Assembly: GCA_015075165.1 (NCBI GenBank)
Contig: JABTUY010000004.1
Coordinates: 1-64,000 of the forward strand
Direction: 5' to 3'
Origin: Ideonella sp.
Lineage (GTDB): Bacteria > Pseudomonadota > Gammaproteobacteria > Burkholderiales > Burkholderiaceae_C
DNA: 64,000 nucleotides
Part shown: positions 51,044-59,878 of the stretch, piece after piece
Position numbering within the stretch: position 1 is the stretch's first letter
Layout of the letters: every line of letters begins with the position of its first letter
Program-made: the position numbers and the translations under genes
The notes under the pieces: generated by a model
The model's database searches: none
The model's input: only the letters and a program-made list of their open reading frames with translations
What the model was told of the DNA's origin: nothing

Positions 51044-51151
51044 AAGCCGGCACGGTTTTCGCATGCCATTCGAAAGCATACACGCGATGTCCGCAGGCCG
51101 CGAGGAGCCATCGTCGGCTCACCAGTTGTCCTGGCTGCGGGCGATGCCGGA

Positions 51152-52570
51152 TCAAACTGTCCGCATCAGCGCGCGCACCTCCTCGCGCGCCTCGGCGCGC
51201 AGCCGTTCGAGGTCGAGCCCCGGGATCGCGTCGTCCTCGGCCACCACCTCGCCGTCGCACAACAGCCAGCGCAGCCGCGGCCGACCTCCGCCGACGATTG
51301 GGCCGATTGCCGGGTCGTGCAGGCCGAAGTAGCGCGGGTCGTCGAGGTCATAGACCGCCAGGTCCGCCGCCTGCCCAACCTGCAGCGCGCCGACGCCGTC
51401 GAAGCCGAGCACGCGCGCGCCGCCGGCGCTGGCCCAGTGCACGAGCTGCTCGACGCTTACCGCGTCGGCGCCTTCTTCGCCGCGACCCTCGGGCCGCGCG
51501 CGCGCTGCTGCGCCGGCCTGCGCGCGGTGCACCAGCCAAGCGAAGTGCAGCTCGCTGATCATGTCGGCGGCCTCGTTCGACGCCGCGCCGTCGACGCCGA
51601 TCGACACCGGCGCGCCCAGCCGCTCGAGCGCTGGCGCCGGCGCGATGCCGTCGGCCAGCCGCGCGTTGCTCTGCGGGCAATGCGCGATGCCGGTGCCGCT
51701 GTCGCCGAGCAGCCGCATCTCGCCCGGCGACAGGTGCACCAGGTGCGCCAGCCAGACATCGGGGCCGAGCCACTCGTTGTCGGCCAGGTACTCGATCGGC
51801 AGGCAGCCGAAGGCATCGCGGCAATGTTCGATGTAGCCGACCGATTCCGACATGTGGCTGTGCAGCCGCAGACCGAGCGCGCGCGCGGCGCGCGCCGCGG
51901 GTTTGAGTTGCTCGCGCGGCAGCGACACGTGCACCGAGGTCGGCGCCATCGCCACCAGCCGCTTCGGCCGCGGCCCGCGCTCGTGGTAGCGCGCGGCGGT
52001 CTGCTCGACGCTGGCGAGCATCTGGTCGAGCGTCTCGGTCGCCTGCTGCAGCCGCTCGCTGTCCTCGAGCTTGCGTGTCACGGTCGCGCCGCCGCGCAGC
52101 AGCATGAAGCGCAGGCCCAGCGAGCGCGCCTCGTCGAACAGCAGTGCCGCCGCGTCGTGGTCCATGCCGGGCTGGAACAGGTAATGATGGTCGGCGACGG
52201 TCGTGCAGCCCGAGCGCAGCAGCTCCACGAGCCCGATGCGCGCGGCCAGCCGCAGCCGCTTCTCGTCGAAGCCGCGCCGGAATGCGAACGGCACCGCCTG
52301 CAGCCAGGGGCTGAGCGTCAGGTCGATGCCCGCCGGCACGCCCTTCAGCAGCGACTGGAACAAATGGTGGTGCGTGTTGACCCAGCCCGGGTAGACCACG
52401 CAGTCGGCGGCGTCGAGCACCCGCTCGCCGTCGTGCGCACGCAGGCCCCGCCCCATCTCGGCGACCACGCCGTCGGCGATGCGCAGGTCGGTCGATTCGC
52501 TGCGTGCCGCGCCGCCGGGCAGGCCGGTGAGCACGGCACGGGCATTGCGGATCAGCAGGCGCGAAGCCAT
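51152..52570 (-). CDS. Amidohydrolase, 8-oxoguanine deaminase/TrzN-like
   Basis: 472 residues. HxH metal site in PGWVNTHHHLFQSL, His in LHSHMSESVGYI, HCPQSNARLADG, and Asp in IGVDGAASNE. The QSLLKGVPAGIDLTLSPWL segment and the spacing match 8-oxoguanine deaminases and their triazine hydrolase relatives, which remove an amino group or substituent from purine-like rings using one metal ion. It lies 16 bp downstream of the substrate-binding protein gene, so the imported compound is probably a purine or analogue. Confidence 0.88.
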   Translation of the reverse strand: MASRLLIRNARAVLTGLPGGAARSESTDLRIADGVVAEMGRGLRAHDGERVLDAADCVVYPGWVNTHHHLFQSLLKGVPAGIDLTLSPWLQAVPFAFRRGFDEKRLRLAARIGLVELLRSGCTTVADHHYLFQPGMDHDAAALLFDEARSLGLRFMLLRGGATVTRKLEDSERLQQATETLDQMLASVEQTAARYHERGPRPKRLVAMAPTSVHVSLPREQLKPAARAARALGLRLHSHMSESVGYIEHCRDAFGCLPIEYLADNEWLGPDVWLAHLVHLSPGEMRLLGDSGTGIAHCPQSNARLADGIAPAPALERLGAPVSIGVDGAASNEAADMISELHFAWLVHRAQAGAAARARPEGRGEEGADAVSVEQLVHWASAGGARVLGFDGVGALQVGQAADLAVYDLDDPRYFGLHDPAIGPIVGGGRPRLRWLLCDGEVVAEDDAIPGLDLERLRAEAREEVRALMRTV

Positions 52571-52586
52571 GGTCGAACCCTTTCGC

Positions 52587-53681
52587 CTACTGCTTGGGCA
52601 GCGCGCCCTCGACGCCCTGCACCAGGTAGTTCATGTTGCCCAGGTCGGCAGCCGAGATCACCTGGCCCGCCGGCACGCGCACCTTGCCGTCCTGATCGAC
52701 CACCGGCCCGGCGAACGGGTGGAGCTTGCCGTCGATGATGTCTTTCTCGAGCTTGGCGACCTTGTCGCGCACGTCGGCGGGGATCGCGGAATTCAGCGGC
52801 TGCAGCTTGATCAGGCCTTCACGCAGCCCGCCCATCTCGTTGCCCGACTTCCAGCGCCCTGCGAGCACGTCGTTGACCACCTTCGTGTAGTAGCCGCCCC
52901 AGGTCATGACCACCGAAGTCAGGTTTGTCTTCGGCCCGAACTTGGACATGTCGGAGTAGTAGCCGAGCGTGTAGATGCCCTTCTCCTCGCCCGTGGTCAC
53001 GATCGACACACCCGAGGTCGCGTAGGCCAGCATGTCCGCGCCGAGCTTGAGCAGCGCGTTGGCCGCGTCGCGCTCCTTGCCCGGGTCGTACCAGGAGTTG
53101 ACCCACACCAGCCGCAGCTGCGCCTTCGGGTTGACGCTGCGCATTCCCTGCGCGAATGCGTTGACGCCCTGCAGCACCTCGGGGATCGGAAACGCGCCGA
53201 CATAGCCGACGACGCCGTTCTTGCTCGTGTGGCCGGCGATCACGCCTTCGAGGTAACGCGCCTCGTAGTAGCGCGCGTTGTACACGCCGACGTTGGCCGC
53301 GGTCTTGTAGCCGGTGCCGTTCATGAAGATCACGCCTTTGGGTGCGGTGCGGGCCACCTTGATCGTCGGCTCCATGAAGCCGAACGACGGCGTGAAGATC
53401 AGCTTGCAGCCGTCCTGCACGAAGTTGCGGATCACGCGCTCGGCGTCGGGCCCCTCGGCGATGTTCTCGACGTACTTGGTCTTGATCTTGTCGCCCAGCG
53501 CTGCCTGCAGCTCCTTGCGCGCCAGCTCCTGCTGGTAGGTCCAGCCGCTCTCGCCGATCGGGTTCGGATACAGGAAGCACACCGACAGCGGTTCGGCCGC
53601 TGCCGCAGCCGCGAAGGTGGCGAGCGCCGCGCCGGCCAAGGCGAGGCGGCCGAGCGTCCGCTTGAAGAAGGGGGTTGTCAT
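52587..53681 (-). CDS. BMP-family ABC transporter substrate-binding protein
   Basis: 364 residues with a signal peptide (LGRLALAGAALATFAAAAAA). PLSVCFLYPNPIGESGWTYQ, the BMP/PnrA-type core VVGYVGAFPIPEVLQGVNAF, and GYYSDMSKFGPKTNLTSVVM are characteristic of nucleoside/purine-binding proteins that feed Yuf/Nup-type ABC importers. The rest of the transporter (two permeases, double ATPase) lies upstream at 54802-58443. A decayed copy of this gene's beginning survives at 54491-54769. Confidence 0.92.
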   Translation of the reverse strand: MTTPFFKRTLGRLALAGAALATFAAAAAAEPLSVCFLYPNPIGESGWTYQQELARKELQAALGDKIKTKYVENIAEGPDAERVIRNFVQDGCKLIFTPSFGFMEPTIKVARTAPKGVIFMNGTGYKTAANVGVYNARYYEARYLEGVIAGHTSKNGVVGYVGAFPIPEVLQGVNAFAQGMRSVNPKAQLRLVWVNSWYDPGKERDAANALLKLGADMLAYATSGVSIVTTGEEKGIYTLGYYSDMSKFGPKTNLTSVVMTWGGYYTKVVNDVLAGRWKSGNEMGGLREGLIKLQPLNSAIPADVRDKVAKLEKDIIDGKLHPFAGPVVDQDGKVRVPAGQVISAADLGNMNYLVQGVEGALPKQ

Positions 53682-53909
53682 CGCATCGTTCTCCGTGGTG
53701 AAGGTGGAGGGGGAAGGGCAGACCGCGCGGGGGCGGTCGGGGCGGAGCGGCCGGCCGCGCCGGGCCGCAGGAACTCAAGCAGGCTGCCGCCGCATCGCAC
53801 CGGTTCGGCAGCGCAACGGCGCCGGCCGCGAACCGCGGCTGCGCCGGCGCGTCGATTCGGCCGGCCGCAGGCCGCATGGGGGCGCAGAGGGCTCGACATG
53901 GCGGCAGCC

Positions 53910-54494
53910 CTACAGCGCCCGCAGCGTGCGCTCGACGCGCGCCATGAAGGTTTCGCGCTGCGCGGCGGTCGCGACGTTGAGGTGATACAGCGCGAGATAG
54001 TCCACCCGCGCGCGCCGGCCGGTGAACCAGTTCAGATAGCGTGTCACCATCTTGCGCGGCGGGTCGCTCATCCACAACGCCATGTACCTGGGGCGCCCGT
54101 AGGTCACGACGCCGACGATCCGGCGGATGTTGGTCAGCGTCGGCCTGACGCGGGCGGGATCGGACAGGTCGAACGCGACGCCCGGCATCAGCAGGCGTTC
54201 GCAGTAGCCCTTCAGCATCGCAGGCATGCCGAAGCACCAGGTCGGGAACTGCATGACCACGGCTTCGACCGAAGTCAGCCTGCCGATCTGCGCCTCGAGT
54301 CCGGCCCGGTTGCGCGGGATCTCGTGATAGTGGCGCCGGGCCTCTTCCGACAGCACCGGATCGAAGTTCTCGGCGTACAGGTCGAGGAGGTCGACCTCGT
54401 GGCCGGCGTCGCGCAGCGCCGCGAGCGCCCGCGCGCGGATCCCGGCGTGGAAGCTCTCCGGCAGCGGGTGGCAGTAGACGTAGAGGATCTTCAT
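53910..54494 (-). CDS. NAD(P)H dehydrogenase (quinone)/flavodoxin-fold family
   Basis: 194 residues. MKILYVYCHPLPESFHAGIR is the phosphate-binding start of KefF/MdaB/NQO1-like flavoproteins; VVMQFPTWCFGMPAMLKGYC and the GVVTYGRPRYMALWM region complete the FMN site. It reduces quinones or other acceptors with two electrons. It sits between the binding-protein gene and the decayed duplicate of that gene, so it seems to have been placed inside the transporter operon by the same rearrangement. Confidence 0.88.
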   Translation of the reverse strand: MKILYVYCHPLPESFHAGIRARALAALRDAGHEVDLLDLYAENFDPVLSEEARRHYHEIPRNRAGLEAQIGRLTSVEAVVMQFPTWCFGMPAMLKGYCERLLMPGVAFDLSDPARVRPTLTNIRRIVGVVTYGRPRYMALWMSDPPRKMVTRYLNWFTGRRARVDYLALYHLNVATAAQRETFMARVERTLRAL

Positions 54495-54769
54495 CGCATC
54501 GGGTCGTGCCCGGCGTCCGGCCGCCGGGCGGTGCTCTCGCCGTCCTGGGTCTCGAGCCTGTAGGCCGGCGCCGCCTGCGGCTGCCTGCGTGCCCGCTCCT
54601 GCCGGCGGCCACAGCCGCTCTCGCCGACCGGGTTCGGGCCGGGGCGGCAGGCCTCGGGCGGCTGCGCCGCCGCCGTGTTGCAGCCGAGCGTGTCCGGCGC
54701 GGCGGCAGCGAGGGCGAGGCGGCCGCAGTGCCGCTCGAGGAAGGGCCTGCTCAACGAGTCGATCTCCAT
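54491..54769 (-). pseudogene. Decayed duplicate of the BMP binding-protein 5' end
   Basis: A 92-codon frame beginning MEIDSLSRPFLERHCGRLAL. It lines up with the intact binding protein: RPFLERHCGRLALA against TPFFKRTLGRLALA, PNPVGESG against PNPIGESG, RRQERARRQPQAA against YQQELARKELQAA. The signal peptide is disrupted and similarity ends after about 75 codons. It overlaps the quinone reductase start by 4 bp. It is best read as the remains of an ancestral or duplicated binding-protein gene; translation may still couple to the next gene. Confidence 0.65.
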
Positions 54770-54801
54770 GGCGGGAGCGGAGCTTGGGCAGGCGGCCGCG
54801 T

Positions 54802-55734
54802 TCAGCGGTCGGGCCGGAAAGCCTGGCCGAGCGAGGCCGGCGAGTTCAGGAGGATCGTCGCCGGGTTGCGCGAGATCAGCACCAACACGACGATGGTCGC
54901 GACATACGGCAGCGCCGACAGCAGTTGCGCCGGCACCTCGAGGCGCAGCCCGGCACCTTGCACGAACAGCTGCGACACGAGCACGCCGCCGAACAGGTAG
55001 GCGCCGAGCATCACGCGCAGCGGCCGCCAGGTCGCGAACACGACCAGCGCGAGTGCGATCCAGCCGCGGCCCGCCACCATGCCCTCGGCCCACAGCGGCG
55101 TGTAGTACACCGACAGGAACGCGCCGCCGAGCCCGGCCATCGCGCCACCGAAGGCGACCGCGGCGTAGCGGATCGCGACCACCCGGTAGCCCACCGCATG
55201 CGCAGCCGTTGGCGACTCGCCGACCGCGCGCAGCACCAGCCCGGGGCGGCTGCGCTGCAGGAACCAGGCCACGCCGGCGACCAGCGCCCACGACACGTAG
55301 ACCAGCGCCTGGTGGTTGAACAGCGCCGGCCCGAGCAGCGGCAGGTCGGCCAGCAGCGGGATTCGCAGCGGCGGCACCGACGGCAGCGGTGCCGACTCGA
55401 ACGGCTTGCCGAAGAACGCCGCCAGGCCGACGCCGAGGATCGCCAGCGCCAGTCCCGAGGCGACCTGGTTGGCCTGCATCGTCAGGCACACGTAGCCGAA
55501 CAGCAGCGAAACCGCGATGCCGGCGAGCATGCCGACGAGCCCCGCCGCAGCCGGGCTCGACCCGGCGTGCGCGGTGGCGAACGCGGCGACCGCGCCGACC
55601 GCCATCATGCCCTCGGCGCCGAGGTTGAGCACGCCCGAGCGTTCGACGACGAGCTCGCCGATCGCGACGATGATCAGCGGCGTTCCGGCCACCAGCGTGG
55701 CGGCGATGACCGAGGCGATCAGCGCGCTGTCCAT
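54802..55734 (-). CDS. ABC transporter permease, BMP/nucleoside type (second)
   Basis: 310 residues from the ATG at 55734, overlapping the first permease by ATGA. Eight to ten helices; LVVERSGVLNLGAEGMMAVG, GVGLAAFFGKPF and VGESPTAAHAVGYRVVAIRY are the branched-chain-type permease signatures of NupQ/YufQ-like proteins. It forms a heterodimeric channel with the next gene and imports nucleosides, purines or analogues delivered by the BMP protein. Confidence 0.92.
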   Translation of the reverse strand: MDSALIASVIAATLVAGTPLIIVAIGELVVERSGVLNLGAEGMMAVGAVAAFATAHAGSSPAAAGLVGMLAGIAVSLLFGYVCLTMQANQVASGLALAILGVGLAAFFGKPFESAPLPSVPPLRIPLLADLPLLGPALFNHQALVYVSWALVAGVAWFLQRSRPGLVLRAVGESPTAAHAVGYRVVAIRYAAVAFGGAMAGLGGAFLSVYYTPLWAEGMVAGRGWIALALVVFATWRPLRVMLGAYLFGGVLVSQLFVQGAGLRLEVPAQLLSALPYVATIVVLVLISRNPATILLNSPASLGQAFRPDR

Positions 55735-56810
55735 CACGCCCCCTGGGGGGCCGTGCGGCCGAAACGCAGCCGGTAGCCGATGAACAGGTCGCACGCGAGC
55801 AGGAAGAACAGCAGCATGCCCTGGAACACCTTCGAGATCGACGACGGCAGGTTCAGCTGCTGCTGCGCCTGCTCGCCGCCGAGGAACAGCAGCGCCATCA
55901 GCAGGCTCGCGAAGAACACGCCGAGCGGCTGCAACCGGCCGACGAAGGCGACGATGATCGCCGCGAAGCCGTAGCCGGCCGAGATCTGCGAGGTCAACTG
56001 CCCCATCGGCCCGGCGACTTCGGTCATGCCGGCGATGCCGGCAAGCGCGCCGCCGGCGAGCATGCCGACCCAGACCGCGCGCCGCGCCGAGAAGCCGGCG
56101 TAGCGGCCGGCGTCGGGTGCTTGGCCGGCCACCTGCAGTTGGAACCCCTGGAAGCTCATCTGCAGGAACACGTGGCCGGCGACCAGCAGCGCGAGCGCGA
56201 GCAGGAAACCCGCGTTCAGCCGCGTGCCTTCGATCAGCAGCGGCAGCAGCGCGCTGTCGCCGAAGGTCGCGGTCTGCGGGAAGTTGTAGCCGCCGGGGTC
56301 CTTCCACCGGCCGTGGATCAGCCACGACGCGAGCAGCTGCGCGACGTAGACGAGCATCAGCGACACCAGGATCTCGTTGGTGCCGAAGCGCGTGCGCAGC
56401 CAGGCCGGGATCGCCGCCCAGAGTGCACCGCCGGCCGCGCCGGCGACCACCATGGCCGGCACCGCCCACGCCGCTCGCTCGCTGCCGACGTGCAGCGCGA
56501 TCCCGGTTGCAAACACCGCGCCGACGATGAATTGGCCCTCGGCGCCGATGTTCCAGACGCTGGCGCGGTACCCTGCCGCGAGCCCGATGCCGATCAGCAT
56601 CAGCGGCGTGGCCTTCAGCAGCAGCTCGCTCACGCCGTACAGGTCGGCCACCGGCAGCACGAAGTACACCCACAGCGCGTGCAGCGGGTTCTGCTTCAGC
56701 GCCGCGAACAACACAAGGCCGCCGACGAGCGTCAGCCCAGCGGCCAGCAGCGGCGACAGAACGCGCATCCGGCGCGAGGCCTCGGCGCGTACTTCCAACC
56801 TAGGCCACAT
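55734..56810 (-). CDS. ABC transporter permease, BMP/nucleoside type (first)
   Basis: 358 residues from the ATG at 56810, chosen over a frame extension. ATPLMLIGIGLAAGYRASVWN followed by GAEGQFIVGAVFATGIAL, TRFGTNEILVSLMLVYVAQL and APDAGRYAGFSARRAVWVGM are the signatures of YufP/NupB-type permeases. About eight to ten helices. It overlaps the ATPase gene by 11 bp and the second permease by 4 bp, so the stoichiometry is set by coupling. Confidence 0.92.
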   Translation of the reverse strand: MWPRLEVRAEASRRMRVLSPLLAAGLTLVGGLVLFAALKQNPLHALWVYFVLPVADLYGVSELLLKATPLMLIGIGLAAGYRASVWNIGAEGQFIVGAVFATGIALHVGSERAAWAVPAMVVAGAAGGALWAAIPAWLRTRFGTNEILVSLMLVYVAQLLASWLIHGRWKDPGGYNFPQTATFGDSALLPLLIEGTRLNAGFLLALALLVAGHVFLQMSFQGFQLQVAGQAPDAGRYAGFSARRAVWVGMLAGGALAGIAGMTEVAGPMGQLTSQISAGYGFAAIIVAFVGRLQPLGVFFASLLMALLFLGGEQAQQQLNLPSSISKVFQGMLLFFLLACDLFIGYRLRFGRTAPQGA

Positions 56811-58443
56811 GGCGTACCTCCGCTTGCCCGTCGGCCGGCACGCCACCGGCTTGGGGCCACATGCCGCTCATCCACAGGCCGATCGTCTCGACGTCGGTGT
56901 GCTGCGTCGGCACCGCCGGCGACAGTCGGCCGTTGGCGATGACCGCGATCCGGTCGCACACCTCGAACAGCTCGTCGAGTTCTTCCGACACCACCAGCAG
57001 CGCGGCGCCGGCGTCGCGCAGCTCGACCAGCGACTGGCGGATGAAGGCCGCCGCGCCGACGTCGACGCCCCAGGTCGGCTGCGCTGCCACCAGCACGCGC
57101 GGCCGCTGCAGCAGCTCGCGCCCGACGATGAACTTCTGCAGGTTGCCGCCCGACAGCGAACTCGCCGGCGCCATCGCGCCGCTGCACTTGACTGTGAAGT
57201 CGGCGATGCAGCGCTGCGCGAAGGCGCGCACCGCGTCGCGCCGGATCAGCCCGCGCCGCACCAGGCCCTGGCGGTGGCCGGTGAGCAGCGCGTTGTCGTC
57301 CAGGCTCATCGCCGGCACCGCGCCGCGGCCGAGCCGCTCCTCGGGGACGAAGCCCAGGCCGAGCGCGCGCCGCGCGGCACTGCCCAGATGCCCGACCGGC
57401 CGGCCGTCGAGCCGCACCGCGTCGGCCGCGGCGCGCGGCAGCGGTGCTTCGCCCGACAGCGCCCGCAGCAGCTCCTGCTGGCCGTTGCCCGACACACCGG
57501 CGATACCAACGATCTCGCCGGCGCGCAGGTCGAGGTTGACGTTGTCGAGCGCGACGCCGAAGGCATGCGGCTTCGGCTGCGTCAGTCGGCTCAGGCTGAA
57601 GCGCACCTCGCCTTGCGCCGTGGGCGCGCCGCGCCGACAGGGAACGAGTTCCTTGCCGATCATCATGCGCGCCATCGACGCTGGCGTCTCGTCGGCCGGG
57701 ATGCAGTGGCCGGTGACGCGCCCGCCGCGCAGCACGGTCGCGCTGTGGCACAGCTCGCGCACCTCGTCGAGTTTGTGGCTGATGTACAGGATGCTGCATC
57801 CTTCGCCCGACAGCTGGCGCAGCGTCTCGAACAGCTTGCGCACAGCCTGCGGCGTCAGCACCGAGGTCGGCTCGTCCATGATCAGCAGGCGCGGGTTCTG
57901 CAGCAGGCAGCGGATGATCTCGACCCGCTGGCGCTCGCCGACCGACAGCGTGTGCACCAGCCGCCGCGGGTCGACCTCCAGTCCGTAGCGGCGGCCGACG
58001 GCGTCGATGCGCTGGGTCAGATCCTGCAGGTCGGGCCGGCCGGGCAGCGCGAGCGCGACGTTCTGCACCACGGTCAGCGTCTCGAACAGCACGAAGTGCT
58101 GGAACACCATGCCGATGCCGAGGCTGCGCGCATGGCCGGGGCTTTGCATGCGCACCGGCTGGCCGCCCCAGCGGATCCGGCCCGCGGTCGGCGAGGTGAC
58201 GCCGTAGATGATCTTCATCAGCGTCGACTTGCCGGCGCCGTTCTCGCCGAGGATCGCGTGGATCTCGCCCGGTTCGACCATGAGGTCGATGCCGTCGTTG
58301 GCGACGACCGCGCCGTAGACCTTGCTGATGCCTTCGAGCTGCAGCGCCGCGGCGCCGCGCCAGCCAGTCGCCGGCCGGATGCCGGGGCGCGCGTGCCGCG
58401 CCTCGGGCGCTCGCTCGAGCGCCTCGCGCGGCTCGTTAGACAT
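56800..58443 (-). CDS. ABC transporter ATP-binding protein, double-domain BMP/nucleoside type
   Basis: 547 residues with two ATPase halves. The first half is complete: Walker A GENGAGKST, LSVGERQR, LLIMDEPTSVLTPQ. The second half has degenerate motifs, GVSGNGQQEL instead of Walker A and LSGGNLQKFIVGRELLQRPR with VAAQPTWGVDVGA replacing Walker B, as is normal for YufO/RbsA-like proteins. It drives the permease pair. It overlaps the NCS2 permease gene by 8 bp. Confidence 0.93.
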   Translation of the reverse strand: MSNEPREALERAPEARHARPGIRPATGWRGAAALQLEGISKVYGAVVANDGIDLMVEPGEIHAILGENGAGKSTLMKIIYGVTSPTAGRIRWGGQPVRMQSPGHARSLGIGMVFQHFVLFETLTVVQNVALALPGRPDLQDLTQRIDAVGRRYGLEVDPRRLVHTLSVGERQRVEIIRCLLQNPRLLIMDEPTSVLTPQAVRKLFETLRQLSGEGCSILYISHKLDEVRELCHSATVLRGGRVTGHCIPADETPASMARMMIGKELVPCRRGAPTAQGEVRFSLSRLTQPKPHAFGVALDNVNLDLRAGEIVGIAGVSGNGQQELLRALSGEAPLPRAAADAVRLDGRPVGHLGSAARRALGLGFVPEERLGRGAVPAMSLDDNALLTGHRQGLVRRGLIRRDAVRAFAQRCIADFTVKCSGAMAPASSLSGGNLQKFIVGRELLQRPRVLVAAQPTWGVDVGAAAFIRQSLVELRDAGAALLVVSEELDELFEVCDRIAVIANGRLSPAVPTQHTDVETIGLWMSGMWPQAGGVPADGQAEVRHVA

Positions 58444-59836
58444 GCGTGTCCCTGGCTGCGAGCGTCTCGCGGTAGTTGAGCGCGAGGTTCAGCAGCACGG
58501 CAGTTACCGTGCCGAGCAGGATGCCGTTGTTGAAGAACTTGGCCAGCAGCGGCGGCAACTGCGCGAAGAATTGGTTGGCCACCAGCGGGATCATGCCCAG
58601 GCCCAGGCTGACGGCGACGACGTACGCGTTCTTGTGGTTCTTGACGAAGTCGACATGGCCGAAGATGCGCACTGCGGTCGCGGCGACCATGCCGAACATC
58701 ACGACCGCCACGCCGCCGAGCACGTACTGCGGCAGCGACGCGGCGATGAACGCGAGCTTCGGCACGCAGCCGAGCACGATCAGGATCACGCCGGCCGCCA
58801 CGCACACCCAGCGGCTGCGCACACCGGTCATCTGCACCAGCCCGACGTTCTGCGCGTACGAGGTGTAGGTGAAGGTGTTGAAGATGCCGCCGATGATGCC
58901 GCCGACCCCGTCGGCACGAAGCCCGCGGGCGATGTCGGCGCGGCTCAGCGGCTTGTCGACGATCGCGCTGATCGCCAGGAACTGGCCGACGCCTTCGATC
59001 ATGATCACCAGCATCACCACGCACAGCGTGATCGCGGTCATCGCATCGAACGTCGGCCAGCCGAAGTGGAACGGCGTGATCAGTTCGACCCAAGGCGCGC
59101 TGCCGAGCCCGCCGAAGTTGACGTCGCCGAGCGCGAGCGCGATCACGAAGCCGACCGCCATGCCGATCAGCGCCGCGATGTTGGTCAGGAACCCGCGGCA
59201 GGTCGCGACCACCACCAGCGTCGTCAGCAGCACCACGCCGGCGATCGCCAGGTGCGACGGAATGCCGTAACCGGGGTTCGGGATCGGGCCGCTCGGGCTG
59301 TTGATCGTCGGGTTGCCGCCGGCCGCCCAGTTGATGCCCACGCGCATCAGCGACACGCCGATCACCAGCACCACCGAGCCGGTGACCACCGGTGGGAACC
59401 AGCGCACCACCCGGCCGATGAACGGTGCGACGATCAGCGTGAAGGCGCCGGCGGTGATGACGCCGCCGAACACCGCGGGCATGCCGAGGTCGGGGTTGGA
59501 CCCGGCGGTGATGATCGGCGCGATCGCGGTGAAGGTCACGCCCATCATCATCGGCAGGCGGATGCCGACCTTGCCGAAGCCCATGCTCTGGATGATCGAG
59601 ACGATGCCGCAGCAGAACATGTCGGCGGCGATCAGGAAGGCAATCTGGTCCTTCGGCAGCTTCAACGCGCCGCCGATGATCATCGGCACCGCCAGCGCGC
59701 CGGCGTACATCACCAGCACATGCTGCAGCCCGAGCACGAACAACCGGGGCAGCGGCAGCACCTCGTCGACGGGGTGCACGGCGGCTGCCGCGTTCGCGCC
59801 GCGGGCACGCTCGGATGCGGTCAGGGAAGGGGTCAT
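58436..59836 (-). CDS. NCS2-family nucleobase permease (xanthine/uracil type)
   Basis: 466 residues, 14 predicted helices. LFVLGLQHVLVMYAGALAVP, GFGKVGIRLPMMMGVTFTAI, and GGIIGGIFNTFTYTSYAQNV GLVQMTGV are NCS2 signatures (QH motif in TM1, F-N-T...Q-N-x-G in TM10). The family moves xanthine, uric acid or uracil with protons. A second, independent importer beside the ABC system suggests two related substrates or affinities in this catabolic cluster. Confidence 0.92.
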   Translation of the reverse strand: MTPSLTASERARGANAAAAVHPVDEVLPLPRLFVLGLQHVLVMYAGALAVPMIIGGALKLPKDQIAFLIAADMFCCGIVSIIQSMGFGKVGIRLPMMMGVTFTAIAPIITAGSNPDLGMPAVFGGVITAGAFTLIVAPFIGRVVRWFPPVVTGSVVLVIGVSLMRVGINWAAGGNPTINSPSGPIPNPGYGIPSHLAIAGVVLLTTLVVVATCRGFLTNIAALIGMAVGFVIALALGDVNFGGLGSAPWVELITPFHFGWPTFDAMTAITLCVVMLVIMIEGVGQFLAISAIVDKPLSRADIARGLRADGVGGIIGGIFNTFTYTSYAQNVGLVQMTGVRSRWVCVAAGVILIVLGCVPKLAFIAASLPQYVLGGVAVVMFGMVAATAVRIFGHVDFVKNHKNAYVVAVSLGLGMIPLVANQFFAQLPPLLAKFFNNGILLGTVTAVLLNLALNYRETLAARDTHV

Positions 59837-59878
59837 GTTTGTCTCCGGGTCGTGTTGTCGTTCGATGGCGCGGCTGTT

